The notes under the pieces: model-generated
Told to the model about the DNA's origin: nothing
What the model saw: only the letters and a program-made list of their open reading frames with translations
The model's database searches: none
In this document: positions 25,397-33,484 of the stretch, piece by piece
How positions within the stretch are numbered: the first letter of the stretch is position 1
Layout of the letters: the number at the start of each line of letters is the position of its first letter
Position numbers and translations under genes: made by a program
NCBI RefSeq assembly: GCF_000935045.1
Contig: NZ_JYKS01000031.1
Location: forward strand, 62,001-126,000
DNA from: Pseudomonas sp. 10-1B
Lineage (GTDB): Bacteria > Pseudomonadota > Gammaproteobacteria > Pseudomonadales > Pseudomonadaceae
Direction of reading: 5' to 3'
Length of the DNA: 64,000 bases

Positions 25397-26233
25397 TCAG
25401 GCCTTCTCGATACGATCGTCATGGATGACGATACGGCCCTGCTTGAACAACCCGCCAATGGCCTTCTTGAAGTTGCCCTTGCTGACGTTGAACAGCTTGC
25501 TGATCAGCGCCGGGTCGCTCTTGTCGCACACGCCCAACACCCCGCCTTCGGCCTCCAGGCGCGCCATGATCTGCTCTTGCAGGCTATCGGCCAGGGCCGC
25601 GCCGACCGGTTGCAGGCTCAGGGCGATCTTGCCGTCGTGGCGCACTTCCTTGATGAAGCCCTTCTCGTGCATGCCCGAACGCAGGAACTTGAACACCTCG
25701 TTCTTGTGGATCAGGCCCCAGTGGCGGTTATTGATGATGGCCTTGAAGCCCATCGGCGTTTCGCCGGCCACCAGCAGCTCCACCGGCTGCCCGACGTTGT
25801 AGTCGGCCGGGGTGACGTCGAGATAGCGGTCCAGCCGTGAAGTGGCGGTGATGCGGCGGGTGCGCTTGTCGAGGTAGACGTGTACCACGCAGTAATCGCC
25901 GATCTTCAACGGCCGCGCCTCTTCCGAGTACGGCATCAGCAGGTCCTTGGACAGGCCCCAGTCGAGGAAAATGCCGGCACCGTTGATGTCCTTGACCTTG
26001 AGGCTGGCGAACTCGCCGACCTGCACCTTGGGCTTTTCGGTGGTGGCGATCAGCTGGTCTTCGCTGTCCAGGTAGATGAACACGTTCAGCCAGTCATCGA
26101 CTTCGGTCTCGGCGTTTTTCGGGATGTAGCGCCCAGGCAGCAGGATCTCGCCATCGGCGCCACCGTCCAGGTACAGACCGAAGTCCACGTGTTTCACGAT
26201 TTGCAAACTGTTGTAACGCCCAAGCAGAGCCAT
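25397..26233 (-). CDS. S1-domain RNA-binding protein, CvfB family
   Basis: 278 residues of the YitL/CvfB family: an N-terminal S1-like OB fold (YNSLQIVKHVDFGLYLDGGA), a second and third S1 repeat (KVKDINGAGIFLDWGLSKDLLMP; GFKAIINNRHWGLIHKNEVF) and a C-terminal winged-helix domain (ALISKLFNVSKGNFKKAIGG). CvfB in Staphylococcus binds RNA and affects virulence gene expression; the role in Pseudomonas is not known. Monocistronic. Confidence 0.9.
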   Translation of the reverse strand: MALLGRYNSLQIVKHVDFGLYLDGGADGEILLPGRYIPKNAETEVDDWLNVFIYLDSEDQLIATTEKPKVQVGEFASLKVKDINGAGIFLDWGLSKDLLMPYSEEARPLKIGDYCVVHVYLDKRTRRITATSRLDRYLDVTPADYNVGQPVELLVAGETPMGFKAIINNRHWGLIHKNEVFKFLRSGMHEKGFIKEVRHDGKIALSLQPVGAALADSLQEQIMARLEAEGGVLGVCDKSDPALISKLFNVSKGNFKKAIGGLFKQGRIVIHDDRIEKA

Positions 26234-26361
26234 TTCCGATGATCCTCAAGACAAGGGGGCTATTCTACACCTGAAGCCAGCGTATCGCCCGACCGCTGAT
26301 GCGCTGGAGCCGCCAGCCTCCCCTTACGCTACCGACTGGCCGCCATTGCAAGGATCAGCAC

Positions 26362-27222
26362 ATGCCCCCACGCCTGTCCAAAGCCCTGCTGCTAACCATC
26401 GGTTTCGCCCTGGCCCTGGCGGCCTGCAGCCGCATCGACCTGGCCTACCGCAACCTCGACCGCCTGGTGCCGTGGTCGCTGGGCGACTACCTGGACATGA
26501 ACCGTGAGCAAAAGGCCTTGCTCGACGCTCGGCTCAAACAGCACCTGGCCTGGCATTGCAAGACCCAGCTGCCCGGCTACCTCGACTGGCTCGACCGGGT
26601 ACGCGGCATGGTCGCCAATGACCAGGTGACTGACCAGGCCCTGCAGCAACGCACCCGCGAAGTCCGCCAGGCGATTGGCCGGGTTGCCGCGCAGGTCACC
26701 CCTTCGGCCACCGAGTTGTTGCGCGGCATGAGCGATGCCCAGGTAGCGGAAATGCGTGAAGCCTTCCGCGATGACATCAGCGAACGGCAGAAGCGCTATG
26801 TGGATACCCCACTGCCCAAGCAGATCGCCCGCCGTACCGAACGCATGGAAAAACGCCTGACACCCTGGTTTGGCGAACTGACCCCGGTGCAGAAGCAACG
26901 GGTGCAGGCCTGGTCGCAGGCGCTGGGTGACCAGAACCGCGAATGGATCGCCAACCGCGCTCACTGGCAGCAGCAATTGTTGCTGGCGATGAACCAGCGC
27001 AATGACGCCAGCTTCGAGCCGCGCCTGGCGACATTGTTGCAGCGCAAGGAGAGTTTATGGACGCCGGAGTACCGGGCGGCGTTTCAGAATACCGAGCAAC
27101 AGGCGCGCAGTTTGCTGGTGGACCTGGTGCAGCAGAGCACGCCGCAGCAGCGGCGCTTCTTGCAGGAGCGGTTGGGCAAGGTGCGCACCGATTTCAGTGA
27201 ACTGAAGTGTTTGAAGGAATGA
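26362..27222 (+). CDS. Putative lipoprotein, DUF6279 family
   Basis: 286 residues. Signal peptide II with lipobox LALAAC, so Cys22 would be lipidated. The mature protein is helical and charged (DYLDMNREQKALLDARLKQH, DISERQKRYVDTPLP, LTPVQKQRVQAW), with the sequence RIDLAYRNLDRLVPW after the Cys that is typical of DUF6279. Function unknown. AAGGA lies upstream of ATG 26362; a longer frame to 26299 lacks support. Ends in a convergent REP pair facing aceK. Confidence 0.85.
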   Translation: MPPRLSKALLLTIGFALALAACSRIDLAYRNLDRLVPWSLGDYLDMNREQKALLDARLKQHLAWHCKTQLPGYLDWLDRVRGMVANDQVTDQALQQRTREVRQAIGRVAAQVTPSATELLRGMSDAQVAEMREAFRDDISERQKRYVDTPLPKQIARRTERMEKRLTPWFGELTPVQKQRVQAWSQALGDQNREWIANRAHWQQQLLLAMNQRNDASFEPRLATLLQRKESLWTPEYRAAFQNTEQQARSLLVDLVQQSTPQQRRFLQERLGKVRTDFSELKCLKE

Positions 27223-27231
27223 ATGTGAAAA

Positions 27232-27323
27232 GCAGGCCTGGCCTCTTCGCGGGCAAGCCCGCTCCTACAGGGATTGCGTAACCTGTGTAGGAGCGGGTTT
27301 ACCCGCGAATGGGCCAGGCCTGC
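27232..27323. repeat. Paired REP element 11
   Basis: Outer arms GCAGGCCTGGCC / GGCCAGGCCTGC around cores CGCGGGCAAGCCCGCTCCTA and TAGGAGCGGGTTTACCCGCG. Convergent gap between the lipoprotein gene and aceK. Confidence 0.9.
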
Positions 27324-27333
27324 AACAGCAAAA

Positions 27334-29049
27334 TCACCGCCCCTTGCGCCGATACGGAAACACATCGATCACCTTCCCCTCCCGTATCGCCGCCTGCAGC
27401 CCCTTCCAGTAATCCGCGTCATACAACTCCCCATGCAAACGGCTGAACAAGCGCCGCTGGCCGATATCGGCGAACAGGAACGGTGGAAACTCCTCGGGAA
27501 ACACGTCATGCGGGCCGATCGAGTACCACGGCTCGCCCGACATCTCGTCTTCCGGGTAACGCGGCGGCGGGATATGGCGGAAGTTCACCTCGGTCAGGAA
27601 GCTGATCTCGTCGTAGTCGTAGAACACCACCCGGCCATGGCGGGTAACGCCGAAGTTCTTCAGCAGCATGTCGCCGGGGAAGATGTTCGCCGCCGCCAGT
27701 TGCTTGATGGCCAGGCCGTAATCTTCCAGCGCTTCCAGCACCTGGCCTTCACTGGCGTTCTCCAGGTAAAGGTTCAGCGGCGTCATGCGCCGTTCGGTCC
27801 AGCAATGGCGGATCAGCACCGTATCGCCCTCCAGCGCCACCGTGGAAGGCGCCACCTCCAGCAGTTCGGCCAGGCACTCCGGGTCGAACTTGCCACGCGG
27901 AAAGCGGAAATCGGCGAACTCCTGGGTATCGGCCATGCGCCCCACGCGGTCGACGCTTTTCACCAGCCGGTACTTGTCGATCACCGTGGCGCGGTCGACA
28001 GTCTTGGACGGCGAAAAGCGGTCCTTGATGATCTTGAACACGGTGTTGAAGCCCGGCAGGGTGAATACGCTCATGACCATGCCACGCACCCCGGGCGCCA
28101 TGATGAAACGATCATCGCTGGCGGCCAGATGGTTGATCAACGCCCGGTAGAACTCTGACTTGCCGTGCTTGTAGAAACCGATCGAGGTGTACAGCTCGGC
28201 GATGTGCTTGCCCGGCAAGATACGCTTGAGGAAGTTGACGAACTCTGCCGGCACCGGCACATCGACCATGAAGTACGAGCGGGTGAAGGAAAAGATGATC
28301 GACACCTCGGCCTCGTCGGTGATCAGCGCATCGGCCTCGATGCCATGGCCTTCACGGTGCAGCAGCGGGATCACCAGCGGCCATTGCTCGTCGCTGTTGT
28401 ACAGGCGGCCGACCAGGTAGGCGCCCTTGTTGCGATAAAGCACCGGCACGAACAACTCCACGGCCAGCGCCGGGTCCTTGCACACCCAGTCGGGCAGGCA
28501 TTCGCGCAGTTGTTCTTCCAGGCGCGTCAGGTCACCTTCCAGGTCGCCATAAGGCACATCGAACGGGTAATCGGCGAACAGCGCACGCAACAAGCTCTTC
28601 AGGCTGCCTTCAAGCCGATAGGTGCGGGTTTGCGCGGCGCGCTCGCGGCCGCGCATGGATGGCCGGGTGGTGTGGATGAACATGCAGCCGTCGCTGATCT
28701 GGTCGTGGCTGAACAGGCTGCAGAACAGCGAGTTGTACCAGGTCTCGGACAGCTCATCGTCCAGCCTGGGGTCGATCAGGTGGATATAGGCGTTTTTCAC
28801 CAGCGGCCACTGTTCCACGTCCAGCAGCACTTGTGCGGCAAAGGCCTGGCGCAGCCAGCCGTTGACCTCGGCGACTTTCTCTTCATAGAGGTTGATGCGG
28901 GCAGCAGCGGCCTGCTGGATGTCCTGCCAGCGCGCCTGCTCGAAGCGCTGGCGGGCACCGAGGGTGATGCGCTGGAAATGGTCGCGGTAGTCGTCGAAGC
29001 CAGCGAGGATCATCCGAGCGATTTCGACGGCGGGCCAGGGTTGGGACAT
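27334..29049 (-). CDS. aceK: Isocitrate dehydrogenase kinase/phosphatase
   Basis: 571 residues, the usual AceK length. The N-terminal regulatory half (GFDDYRDHFQRITLGARQRFE) and the kinase-like half are both intact, with the ATP-loop region FMAPGVRGMVMSVFTLPGFN, PGDMLLKNFGVTRHGRVVF and the metal-binding FYDYDEISFL. AceK phosphorylates isocitrate dehydrogenase to direct isocitrate into the glyoxylate shunt and reverses this. It stands alone, not beside aceA or aceB, as is usual in Pseudomonas. ATG at 29049 (MSQPWPAVEIARM) is chosen; the frame extends upstream into REP DNA. Confidence 0.96.
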   Translation of the reverse strand: MSQPWPAVEIARMILAGFDDYRDHFQRITLGARQRFEQARWQDIQQAAAARINLYEEKVAEVNGWLRQAFAAQVLLDVEQWPLVKNAYIHLIDPRLDDELSETWYNSLFCSLFSHDQISDGCMFIHTTRPSMRGRERAAQTRTYRLEGSLKSLLRALFADYPFDVPYGDLEGDLTRLEEQLRECLPDWVCKDPALAVELFVPVLYRNKGAYLVGRLYNSDEQWPLVIPLLHREGHGIEADALITDEAEVSIIFSFTRSYFMVDVPVPAEFVNFLKRILPGKHIAELYTSIGFYKHGKSEFYRALINHLAASDDRFIMAPGVRGMVMSVFTLPGFNTVFKIIKDRFSPSKTVDRATVIDKYRLVKSVDRVGRMADTQEFADFRFPRGKFDPECLAELLEVAPSTVALEGDTVLIRHCWTERRMTPLNLYLENASEGQVLEALEDYGLAIKQLAAANIFPGDMLLKNFGVTRHGRVVFYDYDEISFLTEVNFRHIPPPRYPEDEMSGEPWYSIGPHDVFPEEFPPFLFADIGQRRLFSRLHGELYDADYWKGLQAAIREGKVIDVFPYRRKGR

Positions 29050-29120
29050 GCGGGGGAAGCCTCGGTGCAATGTTGAGATACAGAGCTTAGCCCCCTGCGC
29101 CATTCTAGGCTGTTTCTTCC

Positions 29121-29214
29121 GGCCTCTTCGCGGGCACGCCCGCTCCCACAGGTACACCACAGATCTCAAGGGCTGTGATTTACCTGTGGGAGCGGGCGTG
29201 CCGGCGATTAGGCC
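29121..29214. repeat. Paired REP element 12, hybrid arms
   Basis: The left arm ends in GGCCTCTTCGCGGGCACGCC, but the right arm reads GGGCGTGCCGGCGATTAGGCC, which joins the CCCGCTCC core of one REP variant to the CCGGCGAT end of the other. It lies in the divergent gap between aceK and the EamA transporter gene. Confidence 0.88.
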
Positions 29215-29301
29215 AAGCCAGGTTTACACCGCAAGAAAGCACAAGAATCCGCCCTCCCCCTGGCGTACACTCGCGCCCCTGCCCTGCCTCCGGAGACCGT
29301 T

Positions 29302-30177
29302 GTGAGCCCCATCGCCCTAGCCCGCCTGCTGACCCTTGCCGCCGTCTGGGGGGCGAGTTTCCTGTTCATGCGCATCATCGCCCCCGAGCTGGGCACGCTG
29401 CCGACCGCGTTTTTCCGCGTGTCCATCGCCTGTCTGGGCCTGGTCGCCATCGTGGCGGCCGCCCGCGTGCGCTGGGACTTCCAGGGCAAGCTCGGCGCCT
29501 GCCTGGTGCTGGGCATGATCAACTCCGGCATCCCTGCCACCTTCTATTCCGTGGCCGCCCAGGTATTGCCAGCAGGCTATTCGGCGATCTTCAACGCCAC
29601 CACACCGCTGATGGGCGTGCTGGTGGGCGTGCTGTTCTTCCGCGAACCGATGACCCTGGCCAAGCTCTGCGGCATCTTCCTTGGCTTGTTCGGGGTCGGC
29701 ATCCTCAGCGGCGCCGGGCCGGTGGCACTGGACATGGCCCTGCTGCAAGGCGCCCTGGCCTGCCTGGCAGCGACCACCTGCTACGGTTTTGCCGGCTTTC
29801 TCGCACGCCGCTGGATCAGTGGCCTGGACAGTCGTCTGTCGGCGCTGGGCAGCATGCTCGGCGCCACGCTGATGCTGAGCCCGTTGTTCGCCTGGAGCGC
29901 GCTGAGCCAGCCGCCCGCCAGGTGGGGCGGCTGGCAAGTGTGGTTGTCACTACTGGGCCTGGGTCTGCTGTGCACTGCCTTCGCCTATATCCTGTACTTC
30001 CGCCTGCTGGAGGAAATCGGCCCGGTCAAGGCCAGTACCGTGACCTTCCTGATTCCGGTATTCGGCGTGTTGTGGGGGGCGTGGCTGCTGGACGAGCCGC
30101 TGTCGATGGCACACCTGTACGGCGGGCTGTTGATTGGCGTGGCACTGTGGCTGGTGCTGCGCCCGGCGCGGGCTTGA
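29302..30177 (+). CDS. EamA family (DMT) transporter
   Basis: 291 residues with ten predicted membrane helices in two EamA repeats; characteristic motifs are WGASFLFMRIIAPELG, SGIPATFYSVAAQVLPAGYS and, in the second half, LLEEIGPVKASTVTFLIPVFGVLWGAWLLDEPL. Family members export metabolites or amino acids; substrate unknown. The start is GTG at 29302, with CGGAG 8 bases upstream. It is the last ordinary gene before the unusual repeat region and the catabolic cluster. Confidence 0.88.
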   Translation: MSPIALARLLTLAAVWGASFLFMRIIAPELGTLPTAFFRVSIACLGLVAIVAAARVRWDFQGKLGACLVLGMINSGIPATFYSVAAQVLPAGYSAIFNATTPLMGVLVGVLFFREPMTLAKLCGIFLGLFGVGILSGAGPVALDMALLQGALACLAATTCYGFAGFLARRWISGLDSRLSALGSMLGATLMLSPLFAWSALSQPPARWGGWQVWLSLLGLGLLCTAFAYILYFRLLEEIGPVKASTVTFLIPVFGVLWGAWLLDEPLSMAHLYGGLLIGVALWLVLRPARA

Positions 30178-30183
30178 TAGTGC

Positions 30184-30274
30184 TTGCCACAACATCTTGG
30201 GCGCCTATGAGATCGAGCGCCGCCCGCGCGGCGCATCGCGAGCTGGCGCTCGCTCCTACGTTTGTTTCGGGCCA
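30184..30274 (+). repeat. 91-bp inverted repeat, left arm
   Basis: Begins TTGCCACAACATCTTGGGCG and ends CCTACGTTTGTTTCGGGCCA. It is inverse-complementary to 30372-30462 with four mismatches in 91 positions. The GCTCCTACG portion recalls REP DNA but the rest is different, so it is a separate repeat family. Confidence 0.92.
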
Positions 30275-30371
30275 GTAACGCCTGTGACAAGCGCGCGCGC
30301 CCGCCTTGTCCGTACGACGCAATATCGAGCCATGCACCAAGGCGTTCGCGCGCAAATCCCCCAGGCATAAT

Positions 30372-30462
30372 TGGCCCGAAACAAACGTAGGAGCGAGCGC
30401 CAGCTCGCGATGCGCCGCGCGGGCGGCGCTCGATCGCACAGGCGCCGAAAATGTTGTGGCAA
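30372..30462 (-). repeat. 91-bp inverted repeat, right arm
   Basis: Inverse complement of 30184-30274 (87 of 91 positions). The spacer between the arms is 97 bases and contains the alternating GCGCGCGCGC at about 30291-30300. Confidence 0.92.
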
Positions 30463-30514
30463 ACACTTGGTGGCCTTCCCCCTATCTCCCGGCAAGCGCC
30501 CACACCCGCCCTCT

Positions 30515-30549
30515 GTTTCACCCCTGAAACAATTACGTAACGTTGTTTC
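30515..30549. promoter_or_regulatory. Overlapping palindromes in the catabolic operon promoter
   Basis: GTTTCA-CCCC-TGAAAC (30515-30530) is a perfect palindrome; it overlaps GAAACAA-N10-TTGTTTC (30526-30549), also perfect. The second block (TTACGTAACGTTGTTTCC) resembles GTTACGTTCTTTCC before the porin gene at about 45486. Candidate binding sites for a dimeric regulator such as the IclR protein of the cluster. Confidence 0.5.
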
Positions 30550-30639
30550 CTACGCCGTTACCAGAAACGCCCTACTTCTTCGCACCTTCATTTTGAAGTG
30601 CCCTCGCGCTGTGCAATTTCGTGCCATATAAAAAACCAT

Positions 30640-30655
30640 GTTTCATATATAAAAC
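30640..30655. promoter_or_regulatory. Candidate operator GTTTCATATATAAAAC
   Basis: Near-perfect 16-bp palindrome (GTTTYATATATRAAAC). A related CCATATAAAAAAC lies 16 bases upstream (30624-30636), and related sites occur at 45529-45544 and 45638-45654 before the porin gene. About 137 bases before the first gene of the operon. Confidence 0.5.
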
Positions 30656-30791
30656 GTGACGTTTTTTGCCGAGTTCTTTCAACCCATTAATAAACAAGCA
30701 CTTTTCCAATTGAATGGGCGTATTCACCCACCTGGCATTGTTCATGCACTAAACGGCGTACCACCTATAAAACAGACCAGAGAGCACTCCA

Positions 30792-31643
30792 ATGGCTGTG
30801 AAAGAGATGTACGCAATTGCCCAGCGCTGGGATACCCCATCTCCCCAAGGCGCCCCGGCACCGACGGAAATCGAGTTTCACAACGTCGGCAAATGCTTCA
30901 AGAGCAAAGGCCAGGTCGAAGCGCCCTTCGCCATCCGTGACGTGAATTTCAAGATCCGCCGTGGCGAAGTGGTGTCGATCATCGGCCCATCCGGCTGCGG
31001 CAAGAGCACCATCCTCAACATGGGCTCTGGCCTGTACCGCCCAAGCGAGGGCGAGGTGCGAGTCGGTGGCGAGGTGGTGAACGGCCCGGTATCCAGGGTC
31101 GCCTTCATGCTGCAGAAAGACCTCCTGATGCCCTGGCGCAGCATCCGCCGCAATGTCGAACTGGGCCTGGAGATCCAGGGCATGCCGGCCGCCAAGCGCC
31201 AGCCGATCTCCGAGGATCTGCTCAAACGCTGCCACCTTCAAGGCTTTGCCGACCACTACCCGTTCCAGTTGTCAGGTGGCATGCGCCAGCGCGCCGCCCT
31301 GGCCCGCACCCTGGCCATCGACCCGCAGGTGCTGTTCCTCGACGAGCCGTTCTCGGCCCTCGACGCCCAGACCAAGATGATCCTGCAGCAGGACCTGGCG
31401 CGGATGCTGTTCGAAGAAAAGAAGACCGCGCTGTTCATCACCCATGACCTGGTCGAGGCGATCGCCCTGTCCGACCGCCTGCTGGTGATGAGCGCGCGTC
31501 CCGGCACCATCATCGAAGAAATCGAAATCGACCTGCCGTTTCGCGATAACCCGCTGGAGCGCCGCAAGCTGCCCGAGATCGGCCCCCTGGCCGGGCGCCT
31601 GATGGAGCTGCTGAAAGTCGGCGAAGACACCGAGCTGCATTGA
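30792..31643 (+). CDS. ABC transporter ATP-binding protein (nitrate/sulfonate/taurine family)
   Basis: 283 residues with Walker A GPSGCGKST, Q-loop MLQKDLLMPW, signature LSGGMRQRAALART, Walker B VLFLDEPFSALD and switch ITHDLVEAIALSD. The LMPWRSIRRNVELGLE stretch is characteristic of the TauB/SsuB/NrtD group, which also serves aromatic and heterocyclic substrates. It is the first gene of the seventeen-gene catabolic cluster and forms an importer with the next two genes. Short AGAGAG upstream of ATG; no strong Shine-Dalgarno sequence. Confidence 0.93.
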   Translation: MAVKEMYAIAQRWDTPSPQGAPAPTEIEFHNVGKCFKSKGQVEAPFAIRDVNFKIRRGEVVSIIGPSGCGKSTILNMGSGLYRPSEGEVRVGGEVVNGPVSRVAFMLQKDLLMPWRSIRRNVELGLEIQGMPAAKRQPISEDLLKRCHLQGFADHYPFQLSGGMRQRAALARTLAIDPQVLFLDEPFSALDAQTKMILQQDLARMLFEEKKTALFITHDLVEAIALSDRLLVMSARPGTIIEEIEIDLPFRDNPLERRKLPEIGPLAGRLMELLKVGEDTELH

Positions 31644-31683
31644 GCAACGCCCCAACGGTCCATCCATCGACTCAGGAGTAAGC

Positions 31684-32679
31684 ATGTTCACGTCATTCTT
31701 CAAACGCCTGGCACCTGGCGCCCTGCTGGCCCTGGGCCTGAGCCTGCAGGCCCAGGCCGAGCCGACCAAGGTCACCTACCTGCTGCCGGCACCGCCCAGC
31801 TCGCCGGCCTTCGCCCCCTGGATCATCGCCAAGGAAAAGGGCTACTACAGCGACCGCGAGCTGGACGTCACCTTCATCGCCGCCAAGGGCGGCGTCGATG
31901 TGGCCAAGCAGATCGGTGCCGGCAATGCCATGGTCGGCGGCGCCATCGGCGATACCCCGATCATCGTCCGCGCCAATGGCATCCCGGTGCGCGCCGTGGC
32001 CGTGCTCGGGGCGGGTGGGGTCACCATGATCGCCACCAACGCCGACGAGCACATCCGCTCGGTGAGCCAGCTCAAGGGCAAGACCCTGACCGTGATGTCC
32101 TATTCCGACACCACCTACTACGCCCTGCTCGCCTCGCTGCGCAAGGCAGGCCTGGGCAAGAACGACGTGGACATCCAGGCCGCCGGGCCATCCGGTGTCT
32201 GGCAACTGTTCTCGGCGAACAAATCCCAAGCCATGGCCGCCGTGCCGGACTGGGTGGTCAACGCCGAAGAGGCCGGGCTCAAGCTCGAACTGATCCCCCG
32301 CGAACAGATCTTCGAAAGCATGGCCCAGGCCATCCTCGCCTCCGACGACGCCATCGCCCAGCACCCCGAAGTGGTCCGCGGCGTGGTCCAGGCCACCCTG
32401 CAAGGCATGCGCGACATCATCCAGGATCCGAAGGCCGCCGCCGCCACCTTCGCCCGCGCCGTACCGGCCTACGCCGGCAAGGAAGCCTCGCTGGAGAAGA
32501 CCCTGCGCCTCTACGTGCAGCACGTCTATGCCGGCCAGCCGGTGCTCGGCCGCATCGACCCGGCACGCCTGGACACCGTGCGCAAGTTCTATGTCAGCGA
32601 AGGCATCGTGAGCAAAGAGCCAGCGCTCGACGAGCTCTACAGCAACCAGTTCATCGAAACCAATACCGCGGCCAAATGA
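31684..32679 (+). CDS. ABC transporter substrate-binding protein (NMT1/SsuA-like)
   Basis: 331 residues with a signal peptide (FFKRLAPGALLALGLSLQAQ, then A/EP cleavage region). The mature part shows the periplasmic binding protein type II fold of the NMT1/THI5/SsuA group: PPSSPAFAPWIIAKEKGYYS, FIAAKGGVDVAKQIGAGNAM, KGKTLTVMSYSDTTYYALLASL. It would capture the substrate in the periplasm. The ligand is not known; the enzymes downstream suggest an aromatic or N-heterocyclic acid. CAGGAG precedes the ATG at 7-bp spacing. Confidence 0.92.
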   Translation: MFTSFFKRLAPGALLALGLSLQAQAEPTKVTYLLPAPPSSPAFAPWIIAKEKGYYSDRELDVTFIAAKGGVDVAKQIGAGNAMVGGAIGDTPIIVRANGIPVRAVAVLGAGGVTMIATNADEHIRSVSQLKGKTLTVMSYSDTTYYALLASLRKAGLGKNDVDIQAAGPSGVWQLFSANKSQAMAAVPDWVVNAEEAGLKLELIPREQIFESMAQAILASDDAIAQHPEVVRGVVQATLQGMRDIIQDPKAAAATFARAVPAYAGKEASLEKTLRLYVQHVYAGQPVLGRIDPARLDTVRKFYVSEGIVSKEPALDELYSNQFIETNTAAK

Positions 32680-32707
32680 CGGCCAACGCAACCAAGGTAA
32701 TCGCCCG

Positions 32708-33484
32708 ATGAGAAACCTCAACACCTCCGTGCTCGGCAGTGTCGCCCTGCTGGTCCTCTTCCTCGTACTCTGGCAGTGGGGGCCGGGACTGCTCGGCATG
32801 CCCGAGTTCGTCATGCCGCAGCTCAGCCGCGTCGCCCAGGAAAGCCAACTGATGTGGCAGACCGGCGACCTGCTGCAGCACACCCTGATCACCGCCTTCG
32901 AGATCATCGTCGGCTTCGCCCTGGGCGCCCTGCTGGGCGTGATGATCGGGGTATCGCTGGGCCTTTCGCCCTCGGCCGAAGCCATGCTCTCGCCGTACAT
33001 CCTGGCCCTGCAGATCGCCCCCAAGGTGGCCTTCGCCCCGCTGTTCGTGATGTGGCTGGGCTACACCATCTACCCGAAGATCCTGATCGCCATCCTGATC
33101 GTGTTCTTCCCGGTGATGATCAACGTGCTCTCGGCCATCCGCACGGTCGACCCCGACATGATCAACCTGGTGCGCACCATGAACGCCAGCCGCTGGCAGA
33201 TCTTCCGCCTGGTGGAATTCCCTTCGGCGATGGCCGCGCTGTTCTCCGGCCTGCGCATCGCCTCGACCCTGGCCGTGATCGGGGTGACCGTCGGCGAACT
33301 GGTCGGCGGCAACCAGGGCCTGGGCTTCCTGCTGGTGGACGCCGAAGGCCAGGGCAACACCGCCGGGGTATTCGTCGCCATCGTCATGCTCACCCTGATC
33401 GGCGTGCTCGCCTACGGCGCGGTGGTCTGGGCCGAGAAGCGCGTCCTGCATTACCTCCCCAAAGCCATGCTGAGTACCCAATGA
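32708..33484 (+). CDS. ABC transporter permease
   Basis: 258 residues, about six membrane helices, BPD_transp_1 family. The coupling-helix (EAA) region is visible as VRTMNASRWQIFRLVEFPSA. It completes the importer of the two preceding genes. The stop codon overlaps the start of the following SDR gene (ATGA), so transport and catabolism are translationally coupled. Confidence 0.92.
   Translation: MRNLNTSVLGSVALLVLFLVLWQWGPGLLGMPEFVMPQLSRVAQESQLMWQTGDLLQHTLITAFEIIVGFALGALLGVMIGVSLGLSPSAEAMLSPYILALQIAPKVAFAPLFVMWLGYTIYPKILIAILIVFFPVMINVLSAIRTVDPDMINLVRTMNASRWQIFRLVEFPSAMAALFSGLRIASTLAVIGVTVGELVGGNQGLGFLLVDAEGQGNTAGVFVAIVMLTLIGVLAYGAVVWAEKRVLHYLPKAMLSTQ

Larger units (their letters stand above)
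30178..30791. other. Promoter and repeat region before the catabolic operon
   Basis: 614 bases without a gene. The first half is GC-rich and carries a 91-bp near-perfect inverted repeat (30184-30462). The second half turns AT-rich and holds three palindromic sites (30515-30530, 30526-30549, 30640-30655) and a possible -10 (TATAAA, 30766-30771) before the first ABC transporter gene. The middle and last parts share sequence with the region before the porin gene (45307-45660). Confidence 0.8.

Noticed and set aside
30734..30771. Sigma-70 promoter TTGTTC / TATAAA before the ABC operon
   Set aside because: The spacing would be 22 bases and the leader too short; the TATAAA is mentioned only as a possible -10.
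32776..33480. N-terminal extension of the SDR frame
   Set aside because: It lies out of frame over the permease gene; the ATG at 33481 overlaps the permease stop in the usual coupled manner.
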